DNA of 64,000 nt from Clostridium sp. (GTDB taxonomy: Bacteria; Bacillota; Clostridia; Acetivibrionales; Acetivibrionaceae), in contig JAAYTS010000144.1 in the NCBI GenBank assembly GCA_012517995.1, forward strand, positions 23,879 through 87,878, in the 5' to 3' direction. How positions within the stretch are numbered: the stretch's first letter is position 1; every line of letters begins with the position of its first letter. This document shows positions 9,916-18,762 of this stretch, one piece after another. Under the pieces are notes generated by a model. It was not told the origin of the DNA. It made no database searches and worked only from the letters and a program-made list of their open reading frames with translations. The position numbers were made by a program, and so were the translations under genes.

Positions 9916-11583
9916 TTACACTTCCATAATTATAGGAAGAATCATTGGACGCCTTTTTGTTCTTTCATATAGGTAATCCCGTAATGCATCTCTTATAATA
10001 CTCTTTTTTGTTGCCCAATCACTCTTTTTCTTTTCATCACACTTTAGCAATGCCTTTCTGGAAATTTCTCGGATTTCTTCCATAAGGTCCTCCGACTCTC
10101 TCACATAAACAAAACCTCTAGAAATAACATCCGGACCTGCAACCAATTCTCCACTGCCGCTTTCAATTGATATAACAACTACAATCAATCCATCCTGTGA
10201 AAGATGTTTTCTATCACGAAGAACAATATTTCCTACATCCCCTACTCCTAATCCGTCAACTAAAACTCTTCCAGAGGAAACACTTCCATTTAACTTTGCA
10301 ATCTCATCAGTAATTTCTAAAACATTGCCTATATCCATTATAAAGATATTCTCCTTGGGCATGCCTAATTCATGGGCAAGGTTTCCATGTTGTTTGAGAT
10401 GCCTATACTCACCATGTACAGGTACAAAATATTTAGGCTTTATAAGGCTGTGAATAAGTTTCAATTCTTCCTGGCATGCATGTCCAGATACATGTATATC
10501 TGCTAAAGCTTCATATATCACTTTTGCACCTTTTTTAAATAAATCATTTACAACCCTTGAAACAAATTTTTCATTTCCTGGTATTGGAGTTGCTGAAATA
10601 ATAACTTGATCTCCAGCTACAATTTCAACTTTTCTGTGTTCACCTGATGCCATTCTTGACAAAGCTGACATAGGTTCACCTTGACTCCCGGTTGTAATAA
10701 TAACTAATTTTTCTGGAGGATATTTATTAATATTGTCAATATCTATAATTACACCTTCAGGAACATTCATATATCCAAGCTCCATAGCTACATTTACCAC
10801 ATTAACCATACTTCTGCCACAAATAGCCACTTTTCTTTTAAATTTAACAGCAGCATTTATCACTTGCTGCACTCTGTGAACATTAGAAGCAAAGGTAGCA
10901 ACTAATATTCTGCTTTTACTATCCATAAATATTTCATCAAGAGTTTGTCCAACTGTCCGCTCGGACATGGTATACCCTTCTCTTTCCACATTTGTGCTAT
11001 CTGCCATAAGTAATAAGACACCTTTTTTGCCTAACTCTGCTAACCTTGCCAAATCAATTGGTTCTCCCTCTATAGGTGTATAGTCCACTTTAAAATCCCC
11101 AGTATGCACAATAATACCAGCAGGAGTAAATATTGCAAGGGCAACAGAATCTGCAATACTATGACTTGACCGTATAAACTCCACCTTAAAACATCCTAGT
11201 TGAATCACATCTGACTGCTTTACAGTTTTAAGCTTTACAATACCTAAAAGTTCATGTTCTTCAAGTTTTTGTTCAAGCAGACCTAAAGTTAATTTGGTAC
11301 CATATACAGGCACATTTATATCTTTAAGTACATAAGGAAGTGCCCCAATATGGTCCTCGTGACCATGTGTCAAAATAATTCCTTTGATTTTTTCTTTGTT
11401 TTTGTTTAAATAAGTTACATCAGGTATCACCAAATCAATACCTAACATATCATCTTCAGGAAATGCAATTCCACAGTCTACTACAATGATATCTTCCCCA
11501 TATTCAAACACAGTGATGTTTTTTCCGATTTCACCTAAACCGCCAAGGGGAATAATCCTTAGTTTTTTCTTTTTTTTTGCCAC
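9916..11583 (-). CDS. rnj: Ribonuclease J
   Basis: Metallo-beta-lactamase/beta-CASP nuclease with 5'-3' exo- and endonuclease activity in mRNA decay and rRNA maturation. 555 residues, full length. Seen: motif HGHEDHIGALPYV binding two zinc ions, SSHSIADSVAL, HTGDFK, the beta-CASP region with TTGSQGEPMSALSRMASG, and HVSGHACQEELK near 370. Starts at GTG with GGAGG 7 bases upstream. Only one J-type gene is visible, so J1 versus J2 cannot be assigned. Transcribed alone, with a strong terminator downstream. Confidence 0.94.
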   Translation of the reverse strand: MAKKKKKLRIIPLGGLGEIGKNITVFEYGEDIIVVDCGIAFPEDDMLGIDLVIPDVTYLNKNKEKIKGIILTHGHEDHIGALPYVLKDINVPVYGTKLTLGLLEQKLEEHELLGIVKLKTVKQSDVIQLGCFKVEFIRSSHSIADSVALAIFTPAGIIVHTGDFKVDYTPIEGEPIDLARLAELGKKGVLLLMADSTNVEREGYTMSERTVGQTLDEIFMDSKSRILVATFASNVHRVQQVINAAVKFKRKVAICGRSMVNVVNVAMELGYMNVPEGVIIDIDNINKYPPEKLVIITTGSQGEPMSALSRMASGEHRKVEIVAGDQVIISATPIPGNEKFVSRVVNDLFKKGAKVIYEALADIHVSGHACQEELKLIHSLIKPKYFVPVHGEYRHLKQHGNLAHELGMPKENIFIMDIGNVLEITDEIAKLNGSVSSGRVLVDGLGVGDVGNIVLRDRKHLSQDGLIVVVISIESGSGELVAGPDVISRGFVYVRESEDLMEEIREISRKALLKCDEKKKSDWATKKSIIRDALRDYLYERTKRRPMILPIIMEV

Positions 11584-11798
11584 AACTAAACCTCCATTTA
11601 TTATTATATATATTTAAACGAGACTTTTTAAAAAAGCCCAAAAAAGCCCAGTATATAATTCTCATAAAATAATTAATAACTTTATTATTATAGCATATTT
11701 CTAATAAATATAAACAATAATTTCTGGATTGAGTATATAAATTAAGTGTAATACATGCATTTCCAACATTTCCCCTGGCTTTGAATGAAAATACCATG

Positions 11799-11834
11799 AA
11801 AAAAAGAGGAAGGCAACTGCCATTCCTCTTTTTT
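11799..11834 (-). terminator. Terminator of the GH9 cellulase gene
   Basis: AAAAAGAGGAAGGCA and TGCCATTCCTCTTTTTT pair with one mismatch around a 2-nt loop; T-rich on exit in the minus direction. It lies 13 bases beyond the cellulase stop codon. Confidence 0.75.
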
Positions 11835-11846
11835 ACTTTATGGATA

Positions 11847-14414
11847 TTATTTTATAAATTCAATTTCTAATATGTGTCTTGACAATAGTGAGTAGTCTAA
11901 ACTGTTAATTCTTCCATCTTTATTTATGTCTGCAGCATTCTTATCTGCTTCTACACCGTCCATTTCAAGTATAAGTCTTGACATTAATGTTGCATCTAGT
12001 GAGTTAATAATTCCATCACCGTTAAGGTCTCCTAAATTGCTATCACCTATTGGTGGTGTTCCTTCTTCAGCAATTTCTGTTAAGTAACCAGTTACCCAAG
12101 CTAATGGAGCATTCCAGTTAATTGTAACTTCGTTTGTTGACCATGATTCAATATTGTCTAAGAAGCACTTTTGTGGTGGGAATCCACCTGGCTTCCAACC
12201 CATACCTTTAACCCATGGGTCTTGTAATCCAGAGTTAGGTCCACCTGACAACCATCCTGGAGGTGCCTTTGGAAAACTTGGATCTAGCTGGTATGCAAAC
12301 CATCTGTGGTGAGGATTTGTTAGTGGCATAGATCCATAACCTGAAACATAACACTGATTATTTGGGTTACGTCCCATGATATAGTCCATAGCTGTTGTTA
12401 ATGCGTTAAAATATTTAGCATTATTAGATATATCATATGCATATGCAAATACTATACACTGATTTATAACAAATGAGTTTGAACCCCATGGATAACCAAC
12501 TAAGCTTGGGTCATCAAAGAATACAGGTCTTTGCTCAATAGTGATTCCATATCCTTGCTTTTGTTGGATATCAATCCATGCATCTGCTGCTTTTTTAATA
12601 TTGCTTTCTAAAGTACTTGCTTCACTTGATGACAACTTATCTTTATTAAGAAGAAGTGATATTGTTCCTAGTCCTTGTGTGTTACCCCAGTCAAAAGCAC
12701 CTATAAAACCATGTTTTGCTTCTCCGCCTGTCAGTTCGCTAGGCATTTCTAAGAAATGCTTTGATTTCTTAATATAGTCATAGTATGTTGATTTACCAGT
12801 AGTTATATATAATTCTGCTGCTGCCCAGTAGAATTCGTCTTCTACATAGTCATCACCATAAGGTCCTCCACCCATAGTTGCTGTGAATGGAGCATAAATT
12901 GAAGGGTTAGCAAGTGCAGCTTCCCATGCTACTTCTGCAGCACTTATAAGTTCATTTGCAAATGAAGAATCTATATCTTTAAATAGACGTGATCCCATTG
13001 CAGCAGCTGCAGCCATATTAAGTGTTGCTGCTGTTGTTGGTGGCTTTAATACACGTTCTCTCTCAGCATCATCAGCAGGTGCTAATCCTAGAGCCGTCCA
13101 ACGGTCATCATGAACTTTGTGGTGAACCATACCTGCTCTTTTGTAGTTAGAAGGAACTTGCATTTTAAGCATAAACTCTAACTCTGGACGTACTTCGTCA
13201 AGTATATCAGGTATTCTATTTCCGCTTTCAGGGATGTTCATTGTGTTATCCCCATAGTATTTATCAGCTGTACCAGCTGCTAGTGCACGCTCATATTGGT
13301 TCATAAGCGTCCATGCAGCTATACCACCATTAACAACGTATCTACCATAGTCACCAGCATCATACCATCCACCAGTAACATCAAGTGAATGAGTTCCACC
13401 ATATGTATCTCTTGACTCTGCAAATTCAACACATTTAGCAACGTCTCTAGTGTGTCCTGCAGCACGTGCAAAACTTGGATCATGTGAATAAGCTGCTTCT
13501 ATTGGCTGTGCAGATCTATTATAGTAGAAGTACTTTAATGCATCATACATAAGATCGCTGTAAATATCATTTCCTATTTTAAATTCATAGCTGCTTTCTC
13601 CACCAGCTTCTATATAGTAGGTTCCCTCTTGTGTAAAGTCTGAAAAATCAATTAACTGAACAGTATCTCCAGAATCTTTGTCTAAACCAAATGACTTGGT
13701 GCTTCCACTTTTAACTGTTCTTCCGCTGCTATCCTTTAATTCCCAAGTACTTGCAGAACCTATTAAAGTAGCTACTTTTTGGGAGTTTGGATAGTAACCA
13801 ACCTGGTTTACACGGATTTCTTTTCTAGGTGTTGGTGTTGGTTGTGGTGTTGGTTTAAAACCTTTACCTTGTAAGGTTACCTTGCTAAATTTTATAACTG
13901 TACCTGCTTTAACAGTAGCTTTGTCATACTGTGTACCTTCACCGTCACCAAGGTGGAAAGCCCACTCTGCTATAGGGTTATTAGTATTACCTGTAAACTC
14001 TCCTTCATGAGTATACCACTGATTTGCCTGTAATTCATGTGATTGCCACTGATTATTCCAATACTCAGCATAATCTCCATCCATTTCACCTATTTTGGAG
14101 TAAATTTTACAGCTTTTACTTGCCTGCACTGTAAAAGACACTCTGTACTGCATTCCTGATTCAATAGGAATTTGTCTGTGTCTAAATTGAATGCCCCATT
14201 GTGCCTCTCCAGGATCAATTACTTCAATTACATACTCGTTGTTAGCAATTTCAAACTCTGCCTTTGCCGGATAGTCCTCAACAACGTGCCAAGGAAGTCC
14301 TACGCCTCCCTCAAAGTTTGTGTTGGTAACAATGTCTGTCCATGCAAAAGAAACTACTTGAGTAGCTAACAATGCAAAAATAAGGACAGTTACCAATGTT
14401 AATTTTTTTAACAT
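11847..14414 (-). CDS. Cellulosomal GH9 cellulase, CelK-like (CBM4-Ig-GH9-dockerin)
   Basis: Secreted beta-1,4-glucanase, 855 residues. Signal peptide about 1-24 (cleavage after FA); CBM4-type cellulose-binding module about 28-185; Pro/Thr linker 188-196; Ig-like CelD-N domain about 198-285; GH9 catalytic domain about 290-778; type I-like dockerin 794-855. Catalytic residues seen: DAGD at 352-355 (base), the PHHR histidines near 702, and the acid Glu762 in WSTNEVTINWNAP. The order matches C. thermocellum CelK and the N-terminal half of CbhA, both cellobiohydrolases, so processive exo-action is likely but not proved. Both dockerin repeats read DG-x-INSLD. GC and codon use look somewhat higher and more polished than in neighbours, as in highly expressed genes. 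Strong GGAGG before ATG. Confidence 0.93.
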   Translation of the reverse strand: MLKKLTLVTVLIFALLATQVVSFAWTDIVTNTNFEGGVGLPWHVVEDYPAKAEFEIANNEYVIEVIDPGEAQWGIQFRHRQIPIESGMQYRVSFTVQASKSCKIYSKIGEMDGDYAEYWNNQWQSHELQANQWYTHEGEFTGNTNNPIAEWAFHLGDGEGTQYDKATVKAGTVIKFSKVTLQGKGFKPTPQPTPTPRKEIRVNQVGYYPNSQKVATLIGSASTWELKDSSGRTVKSGSTKSFGLDKDSGDTVQLIDFSDFTQEGTYYIEAGGESSYEFKIGNDIYSDLMYDALKYFYYNRSAQPIEAAYSHDPSFARAAGHTRDVAKCVEFAESRDTYGGTHSLDVTGGWYDAGDYGRYVVNGGIAAWTLMNQYERALAAGTADKYYGDNTMNIPESGNRIPDILDEVRPELEFMLKMQVPSNYKRAGMVHHKVHDDRWTALGLAPADDAERERVLKPPTTAATLNMAAAAAMGSRLFKDIDSSFANELISAAEVAWEAALANPSIYAPFTATMGGGPYGDDYVEDEFYWAAAELYITTGKSTYYDYIKKSKHFLEMPSELTGGEAKHGFIGAFDWGNTQGLGTISLLLNKDKLSSSEASTLESNIKKAADAWIDIQQKQGYGITIEQRPVFFDDPSLVGYPWGSNSFVINQCIVFAYAYDISNNAKYFNALTTAMDYIMGRNPNNQCYVSGYGSMPLTNPHHRWFAYQLDPSFPKAPPGWLSGGPNSGLQDPWVKGMGWKPGGFPPQKCFLDNIESWSTNEVTINWNAPLAWVTGYLTEIAEEGTPPIGDSNLGDLNGDGIINSLDATLMSRLILEMDGVEADKNAADINKDGRINSLDYSLLSRHILEIEFIK

Positions 14415-15031
14415 TCCTTTTTCCTCCTTTATAGAAATGAATTAATATATAAATTTACACAAATACACAAAACCTAAAAAGAAATATATCTTTCTCCTAT
14501 AATATATAAGGTTGAATTTTAGGCACTACAAAAAAGTAGTATTTTATGTTCAATACTTATGTTTTCTAAAAAGACATTTTATATAGATACTATATAATTA
14601 TTTACAAATACAACAATAATGATTTTGGAAGACAAGATCTGATTTTAAAAATACAAAAAGGGCTAGATTTAAATTACTAGATTTTTTATTAAAGAAATAG
14701 CAAGGAAATTGTATTGGAGTACAAAAACATAAAGTGCTACGCATAATCTAAAACAACCACAACTAATAGGAACTTGATATATTTACTTTTCAAGGTTCTT
14801 TTATATTTGGTAAATTTAACTCAAGTATTAATTTAAAAATAATAATTTCAATGCAGGAAAAAGAAATATCTTCCCGACAAACATATACCCCAATATTTTA
14901 ATTAGAATCTTATATATTTGAAATCTTTATATATCAATATAATAAATAATTTTTAATTTTATCAACTTCATTTAATTTAATTTTACCTAATATAATTAAA
15001 AAGGTCAACATTATATATAAAAAAACTATAA
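14415..15031. other. Gene-free stretch, 617 bases, cellulase upstream region
   Basis: AT-rich region between the glycosyltransferase end and the cellulase start. It holds the likely cellulase promoter (14503-14531) and an imperfect inverted repeat (AGGAACTTGA near 14768, TCAAGGTTCT near 14789). No open frame with a ribosome site was found on either strand. Its length suggests upstream regulatory sites, none of which I can name. Confidence 0.5.
14503..14531 (-). promoter_or_regulatory. Probable sigma-A promoter of the GH9 cellulase
   Basis: Minus strand: -35 TTGTAG (14526-14531), 17-base spacer, -10 TATATA (14503-14508). It would give a leader of about 80 bases before the GGAGG and ATG. Confidence 0.4.
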
Positions 15032-16249
15032 TTAATCTAAGTTATTTTTCATGATAGGTACACTCCAATTGGATTTTTCACTTTCATTTATAATACCTTT
15101 ATATACCTCAATTGTTTTGTCTGTGATAACCTTCCAGTTGTAAATACTGTGAACTTTTTTTAATGCATTTTCCTTCATTTTTTCCGCCTTTTCAGGATTG
15201 TGAAGTATCTCCAGTATACTGTCTGCAAGGGAATTTGCATTGCCTGTATATGATTTCATTCCATCCACTCCATGTTCCACTATGCCGCTTAAGCCCCCTG
15301 TATCTGAAACAACAACTGGTACATTTGCAACCATCCCCTCTAATGCCACTATCCCAAAAGGCTCATAAAGACTTGGAAAAACTGCAACATCGGCACATTT
15401 GTATATTTTTAAAAGCTCTTCGTCTTTTATATAGCCTGTAAAATATACTTTATGGGATACTCCCATATAATTTGCTTTAGCTTTTAAATGTTCAAGCTGG
15501 GGACCTTTACCAGCAATAATAAATTTAGCACCATTATAGTATTGTAAAACTTTAGGTACAGAATCTATTAAAACATGAACTCCTTTTTCATTAACAAGTC
15601 TTCCTACAAAAAATATAATTTTTTCATTGTCCTCAGCATATTTTCTTCGAAAATTCATATCTTTTTCATATCCATCAAATTTATTCAAATCAACCCCATT
15701 GGGAATTATGTCTATTTTATCTTCAGGCACTCTAAATACATGTTTTACTTCCCCCTTCATATATTCACTGTTTACAATAATTCTCCATGATTCATAAGCC
15801 ATCCACCATTCAATATTATTTATATATCTTTGGGTATCATCATGTATCCCACAATTTCTACCATACTCAGTTGCATGAATGGTGGAAATAAGGGGCGTAA
15901 AATAAGAATGTTTTAAAACTCTTGCTGCAAATGCAACTATCCAGTCATGAGCATGAATAATATCAAATTTTCCCGTTTCATTTATAAGCTTTATACTATG
16001 CTCTATTAAAGAAAAATTTAATTGCAGTACCCAATCAACAAAATTATTTGGTGTAACATCATAAGAATGTATTCTATGAATATATACCTCTTTGTCTTTT
16101 TCAAATTCTTTTGTTCCCATTTCCCAACAAGTTATAACATGAACTTCATTTCCTCTCTCACCTAGTTTTTGAGCTAAGCCATGTACAACCCTTGATATAC
16201 CTCCCACAATCCTGGGTGGATATTCCCATGATAGCATTAAAATCCTCAT
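15032..16249 (-). CDS. GT4-family glycosyltransferase (glycogen-synthase-like)
   Basis: GT-B fold retaining glycosyltransferase, about 405 residues. Seen: N-terminal SWEYPPRIVGGISRVVHGL typical of GT4 and starch-synthase-like N domains, IHAHDWI, the donor-site region FVGRLVNEKGVHVLI, and the E-x7-E motif EPFGIVALE near the C-terminal third. Acceptor and sugar donor cannot be fixed; relatives are annotated as glycogen or ADP-glucose synthases or as cell-envelope transferases. I start it at the ATG following GGAGGAG, five codons downstream of an in-frame TTG that overlaps the ribosome site. Its neighbours give no pathway clue. Confidence 0.85.
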   Translation of the reverse strand: MRILMLSWEYPPRIVGGISRVVHGLAQKLGERGNEVHVITCWEMGTKEFEKDKEVYIHRIHSYDVTPNNFVDWVLQLNFSLIEHSIKLINETGKFDIIHAHDWIVAFAARVLKHSYFTPLISTIHATEYGRNCGIHDDTQRYINNIEWWMAYESWRIIVNSEYMKGEVKHVFRVPEDKIDIIPNGVDLNKFDGYEKDMNFRRKYAEDNEKIIFFVGRLVNEKGVHVLIDSVPKVLQYYNGAKFIIAGKGPQLEHLKAKANYMGVSHKVYFTGYIKDEELLKIYKCADVAVFPSLYEPFGIVALEGMVANVPVVVSDTGGLSGIVEHGVDGMKSYTGNANSLADSILEILHNPEKAEKMKENALKKVHSIYNWKVITDKTIEVYKGIINESEKSNWSVPIMKNNLD

Positions 16250-16491
16250 AATATTCTCCTCCAAACCCTGCCAAACTTGCCCTGTTTATTATATAAATGT
16301 TTTACAAAATCAATTATTTTAATGATATCTAATTCATATTATACTCAATATTTGTTTATATTATTGAGAAACAGTAAAACAAAAAGTAAAAATTTTTACC
16401 AAGAGATTATCCATAAGTTTATTATAATTCTTCAAAACCTGAAAAAATCCTTCTTATATATATTATTTATGTAATAGTTTTTAAAAAAATA

Positions 16492-17871
16492 TTACAACAT
16501 TCTCCTTGCACTTTCATATGCCAGCTCTGAACGTTCACATTCTTCATCAAAAAGCGTTAGCTGATAACACAAATGACTTCCTTTCATTCTCTCAGAAGCA
16601 TAACATAAACCATTTGTTCGTATATCTAAAAAAGGCTGGTCAATTTGCTCTGGATCGCCTATGAGTATTATTTTTGTACCAGCCCCTGCTCTTGTTATAA
16701 TTCCTTTAACCTGTTTTGGCGTTAAGTTTTGCGCCTCATCTATTATAACCCATTGTTTTACTATAGATCTTCCTCTTATAAATGCAATTGCTTCTGTATT
16801 AATTATTTTTCTATCAAACAGTTCATCAATTTTATCTTTTAATTCCTTTTCGCTGGAATATCTTTCATTTTCATCATTGTCAATAAGCACTTCTAAATTA
16901 TCAATAATAGGTCTTAAATATGGAGCTATTTTCTCCTGTTCTGTTCCAGGTAAAAATCCAATATCTTCATCTAACTTTACATTAGGCCTGCATACCAAAA
17001 TTTTCCTATACATTTTATTTTGCTCAACCATAATTTTGTGCAAACCCACAGCCAGGGAATAAAATGTCTTGGCTGTCCCGGCAGGTCCTTTAATAATAAC
17101 AAGAGGCGCCTTATCAGCATCTGTCATAAGTGCTTCTTGCATAAATTTTTGTCCCGCATTCCTTGGACAAACTCCAAAGGGTCTTTCCTTTAAAAAAGCC
17201 AGTGGAACTATATTTTTGCCATCATAACGTCCTAATGCAGTTTGTTTTTTATTTGTTTCTGAATGTATTATCAAAAATTCATTTATAGTTAATGTTGGGT
17301 TTACTCTCTCTGTATATCCGGAACTATAGATATAAACATCATTTACACTCATATAGCCTTTTGAATAAAAATCATCAAGTTTCTCTTTGGCTGTATATAC
17401 TTCCTTTCTTCCCCTATACTGCTTGTCATACTCTGGTACTTGCTCTGCAAAAAAATCTTGTGCAGTTATACCTAATATATCTGCTTTTATTCTTACAAAT
17501 ATATCTTTGGTCACTAAAAAAACATTTTCCTTATCCTCCTGCAGTCCCTTACAAAGCTTTAATATTCTATTATCATTATTTGAATCATCCCAGCTTTCTG
17601 GTATTTGTACATTGCTGTAATTAAGCTCAACTCTTAAAGTACCGCCATTTTCTAATTTTACACCTTTATTAAGGCTCCCTTTTTCTCTTAAATCATCTAA
17701 AATTCTTGCAGCATGACGAGCATTTGCTCCTAGTTCTGTATTTTCCTTTTTAAATTTGTCCAATTCTTCTAATACAACTTCAGGTATCACTATTGTATTG
17801 TCTCCAAAAGAATAAAGTGCATAAGGTGTTTGTAAAAGTACATTGGTATCAAGAACAAAGGTTTTTTTCAA
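16492..17871 (-). CDS. PhoH-family ATPase with N-terminal PIN domain
   Basis: About 459 residues. PIN nuclease-like domain about 1-140 with the acidic site VLDTNVLL and EELDKFK; PhoH NTPase domain about 235-455 with Walker A GPAGTAKTF and Walker B VIIDEAQN, then GDPEQID. The YlaK/PhoH2 group is thought to couple RNA unwinding or cleavage to ATP hydrolysis. Start choice: the ATG at 17880 directly abuts AGGAG, whereas the in-frame TTG three codons later has a 9-base spacing and gives MKKTFVLDTNVLL, the usual family N-terminus. Divergent from the small gene at 18107. Confidence 0.87.
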   Translation of the reverse strand: MKKTFVLDTNVLLQTPYALYSFGDNTIVIPEVVLEELDKFKKENTELGANARHAARILDDLREKGSLNKGVKLENGGTLRVELNYSNVQIPESWDDSNNDNRILKLCKGLQEDKENVFLVTKDIFVRIKADILGITAQDFFAEQVPEYDKQYRGRKEVYTAKEKLDDFYSKGYMSVNDVYIYSSGYTERVNPTLTINEFLIIHSETNKKQTALGRYDGKNIVPLAFLKERPFGVCPRNAGQKFMQEALMTDADKAPLVIIKGPAGTAKTFYSLAVGLHKIMVEQNKMYRKILVCRPNVKLDEDIGFLPGTEQEKIAPYLRPIIDNLEVLIDNDENERYSSEKELKDKIDELFDRKIINTEAIAFIRGRSIVKQWVIIDEAQNLTPKQVKGIITRAGAGTKIILIGDPEQIDQPFLDIRTNGLCYASERMKGSHLCYQLTLFDEECERSELAYESARRML

Positions 17872-18106
17872 CTGCAACATCTCCTATCTTAATGATTTTT
17901 ATAAAGCAATTTTCTAGTATAATAGGAATTGCAAACAATTTTTTTAGCTGAAATAATATTATTATATCATAATATGTATATCGGTAGAACAATTCTATTC
18001 TTTTAAAAAATATATACCTTTATATTCATAGAAATCATTAATTTTACCCCATCTCTTGAATAATTACAATACATAAAGTAAAATAGTTATATTAATTCAT
18101 ATAAAG

Positions 18107-18514
18107 GTGGCGATTAACATTTATATTTCACCAGCAATTGTAAATATCATTATATTTAGCGAAATAACTAGACTTCAGGGAAGGAGTCTGCTTTTTAATC
18201 CATTTTTAAAAGCACCTCCTGCACCTTTAACATTTGTTACATATACTACAGTGGCAAATATTCCAAATGGTATAAATAATTTTAAATACAGACTTACCAA
18301 TCCAAATAACGAAAAAATACACGAGACTGGTTTGAGTGCCGTTGAAGTGAAACAGAATTGTTTTTCAAATGTGCTTATTTGGAAAAACGTTCATTTTAAA
18401 ACAAAGGGAGAACATACTATAACATTATACCTTTCTACTAAATCAGGTTTTGAGCCTGCTGGAAGTGCTGTGTTATTTATTGATGACATTAATTTAAAAG
18501 CCCATGATGTCTAA
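18107..18514 (+). CDS. Small beta-rich protein, possibly DUF6941-like
   Basis: 135 residues, soluble, predicted mostly beta. The pattern of an N-terminal hydrophobic strand, YRLTNPNNEKIHE, and a late KGEHTITLYLSTKSG strand resembles the beta-sandwich DUF6941 family, but this is recognition by eye only. Start is odd: GTG at 18107 overlaps the only Shine-Dalgarno (AAAGGTGG, 18103-18110), and the next in-frame candidates at proper distance are ATT codons. It converges on the tRNA gene, with a perfect palindrome between them. Confidence 0.55.
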   Translation: MAINIYISPAIVNIIIFSEITRLQGRSLLFNPFLKAPPAPLTFVTYTTVANIPNGINNFKYRLTNPNNEKIHETGLSAVEVKQNCFSNVLIWKNVHFKTKGEHTITLYLSTKSGFEPAGSAVLFIDDINLKAHDV

Positions 18515-18568
18515 CTTTCTTATTTAGGCCATTCTTTTCATTATTAATTTTTATAACATAATGAACTT

Positions 18569-18618
18569 CAAATAAAAAGCTTTAAAATCCTTTAAAGGAT
18601 TTTAAAGCTTTTTATTTG
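18569..18618. terminator. Perfect 50-nt palindrome, bidirectional terminator
   Basis: Two 25-base arms with no loop bases in the sequence; read from 18569 the left arm starts CAAATAAAAAGCTTTAAAA. Either strand gives a GCTTTAAAATCC hairpin followed by TTTTTATTTG, so it should end both the small gene at 18107-18514 and the tRNA. Its edge overlaps the genomically encoded CCA of the tRNA by two bases. Confidence 0.8.
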
Positions 18619-18690
18619 GCTGCGGGAGAAGGATTCGAACCCTCACAGAATGATCCAGAGTCATTTGTGCTACCCTTACACAATCCCGCA
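18617..18690 (-). tRNA. tRNA-Gln (anticodon CUG)
   Basis: 74 bases including encoded CCA. Acceptor arms TGCGGGA and TCCCGCA pair fully, discriminator G. Anticodon stem AATGA/TCATT encloses loop CTCTGGA, giving CTG at 34-36 with G at 37. The T arm has GGTTCGAATCC. The own promoter lies just upstream at 18708-18736. Confidence 0.92.
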
Positions 18691-18707
18691 ATCTCTTTAA
18701 CAAAAGG

Positions 18708-18736
18708 ATTATAGCACAATTTTTTTATTAATGCAA
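18708..18736 (-). promoter_or_regulatory. Sigma-A promoter of tRNA-Gln
   Basis: Minus strand: -35 TTGCAT (18731-18736), 17-base spacer, -10 TATAAT (18708-18713) preceded by an extended TGC. The -10 ends 17 bases before the tRNA 5' end. Confidence 0.75.
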
Positions 18737-18762
18737 GGGCATTTTTAAATTCTTATTAGAAT

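Noticed and set aside
11531-11797. 88-codon minus-strand frame overlapping the RNase J start
   Set aside because: Random composition, overlaps the start of RNase J in another frame, no ribosome site.
14767-14802. Imperfect inverted repeat in the cellulase upstream region as a terminator
   Set aside because: It contains mismatches, lacks a T run on the minus strand, and lies more than 200 bases from the glycosyltransferase stop.
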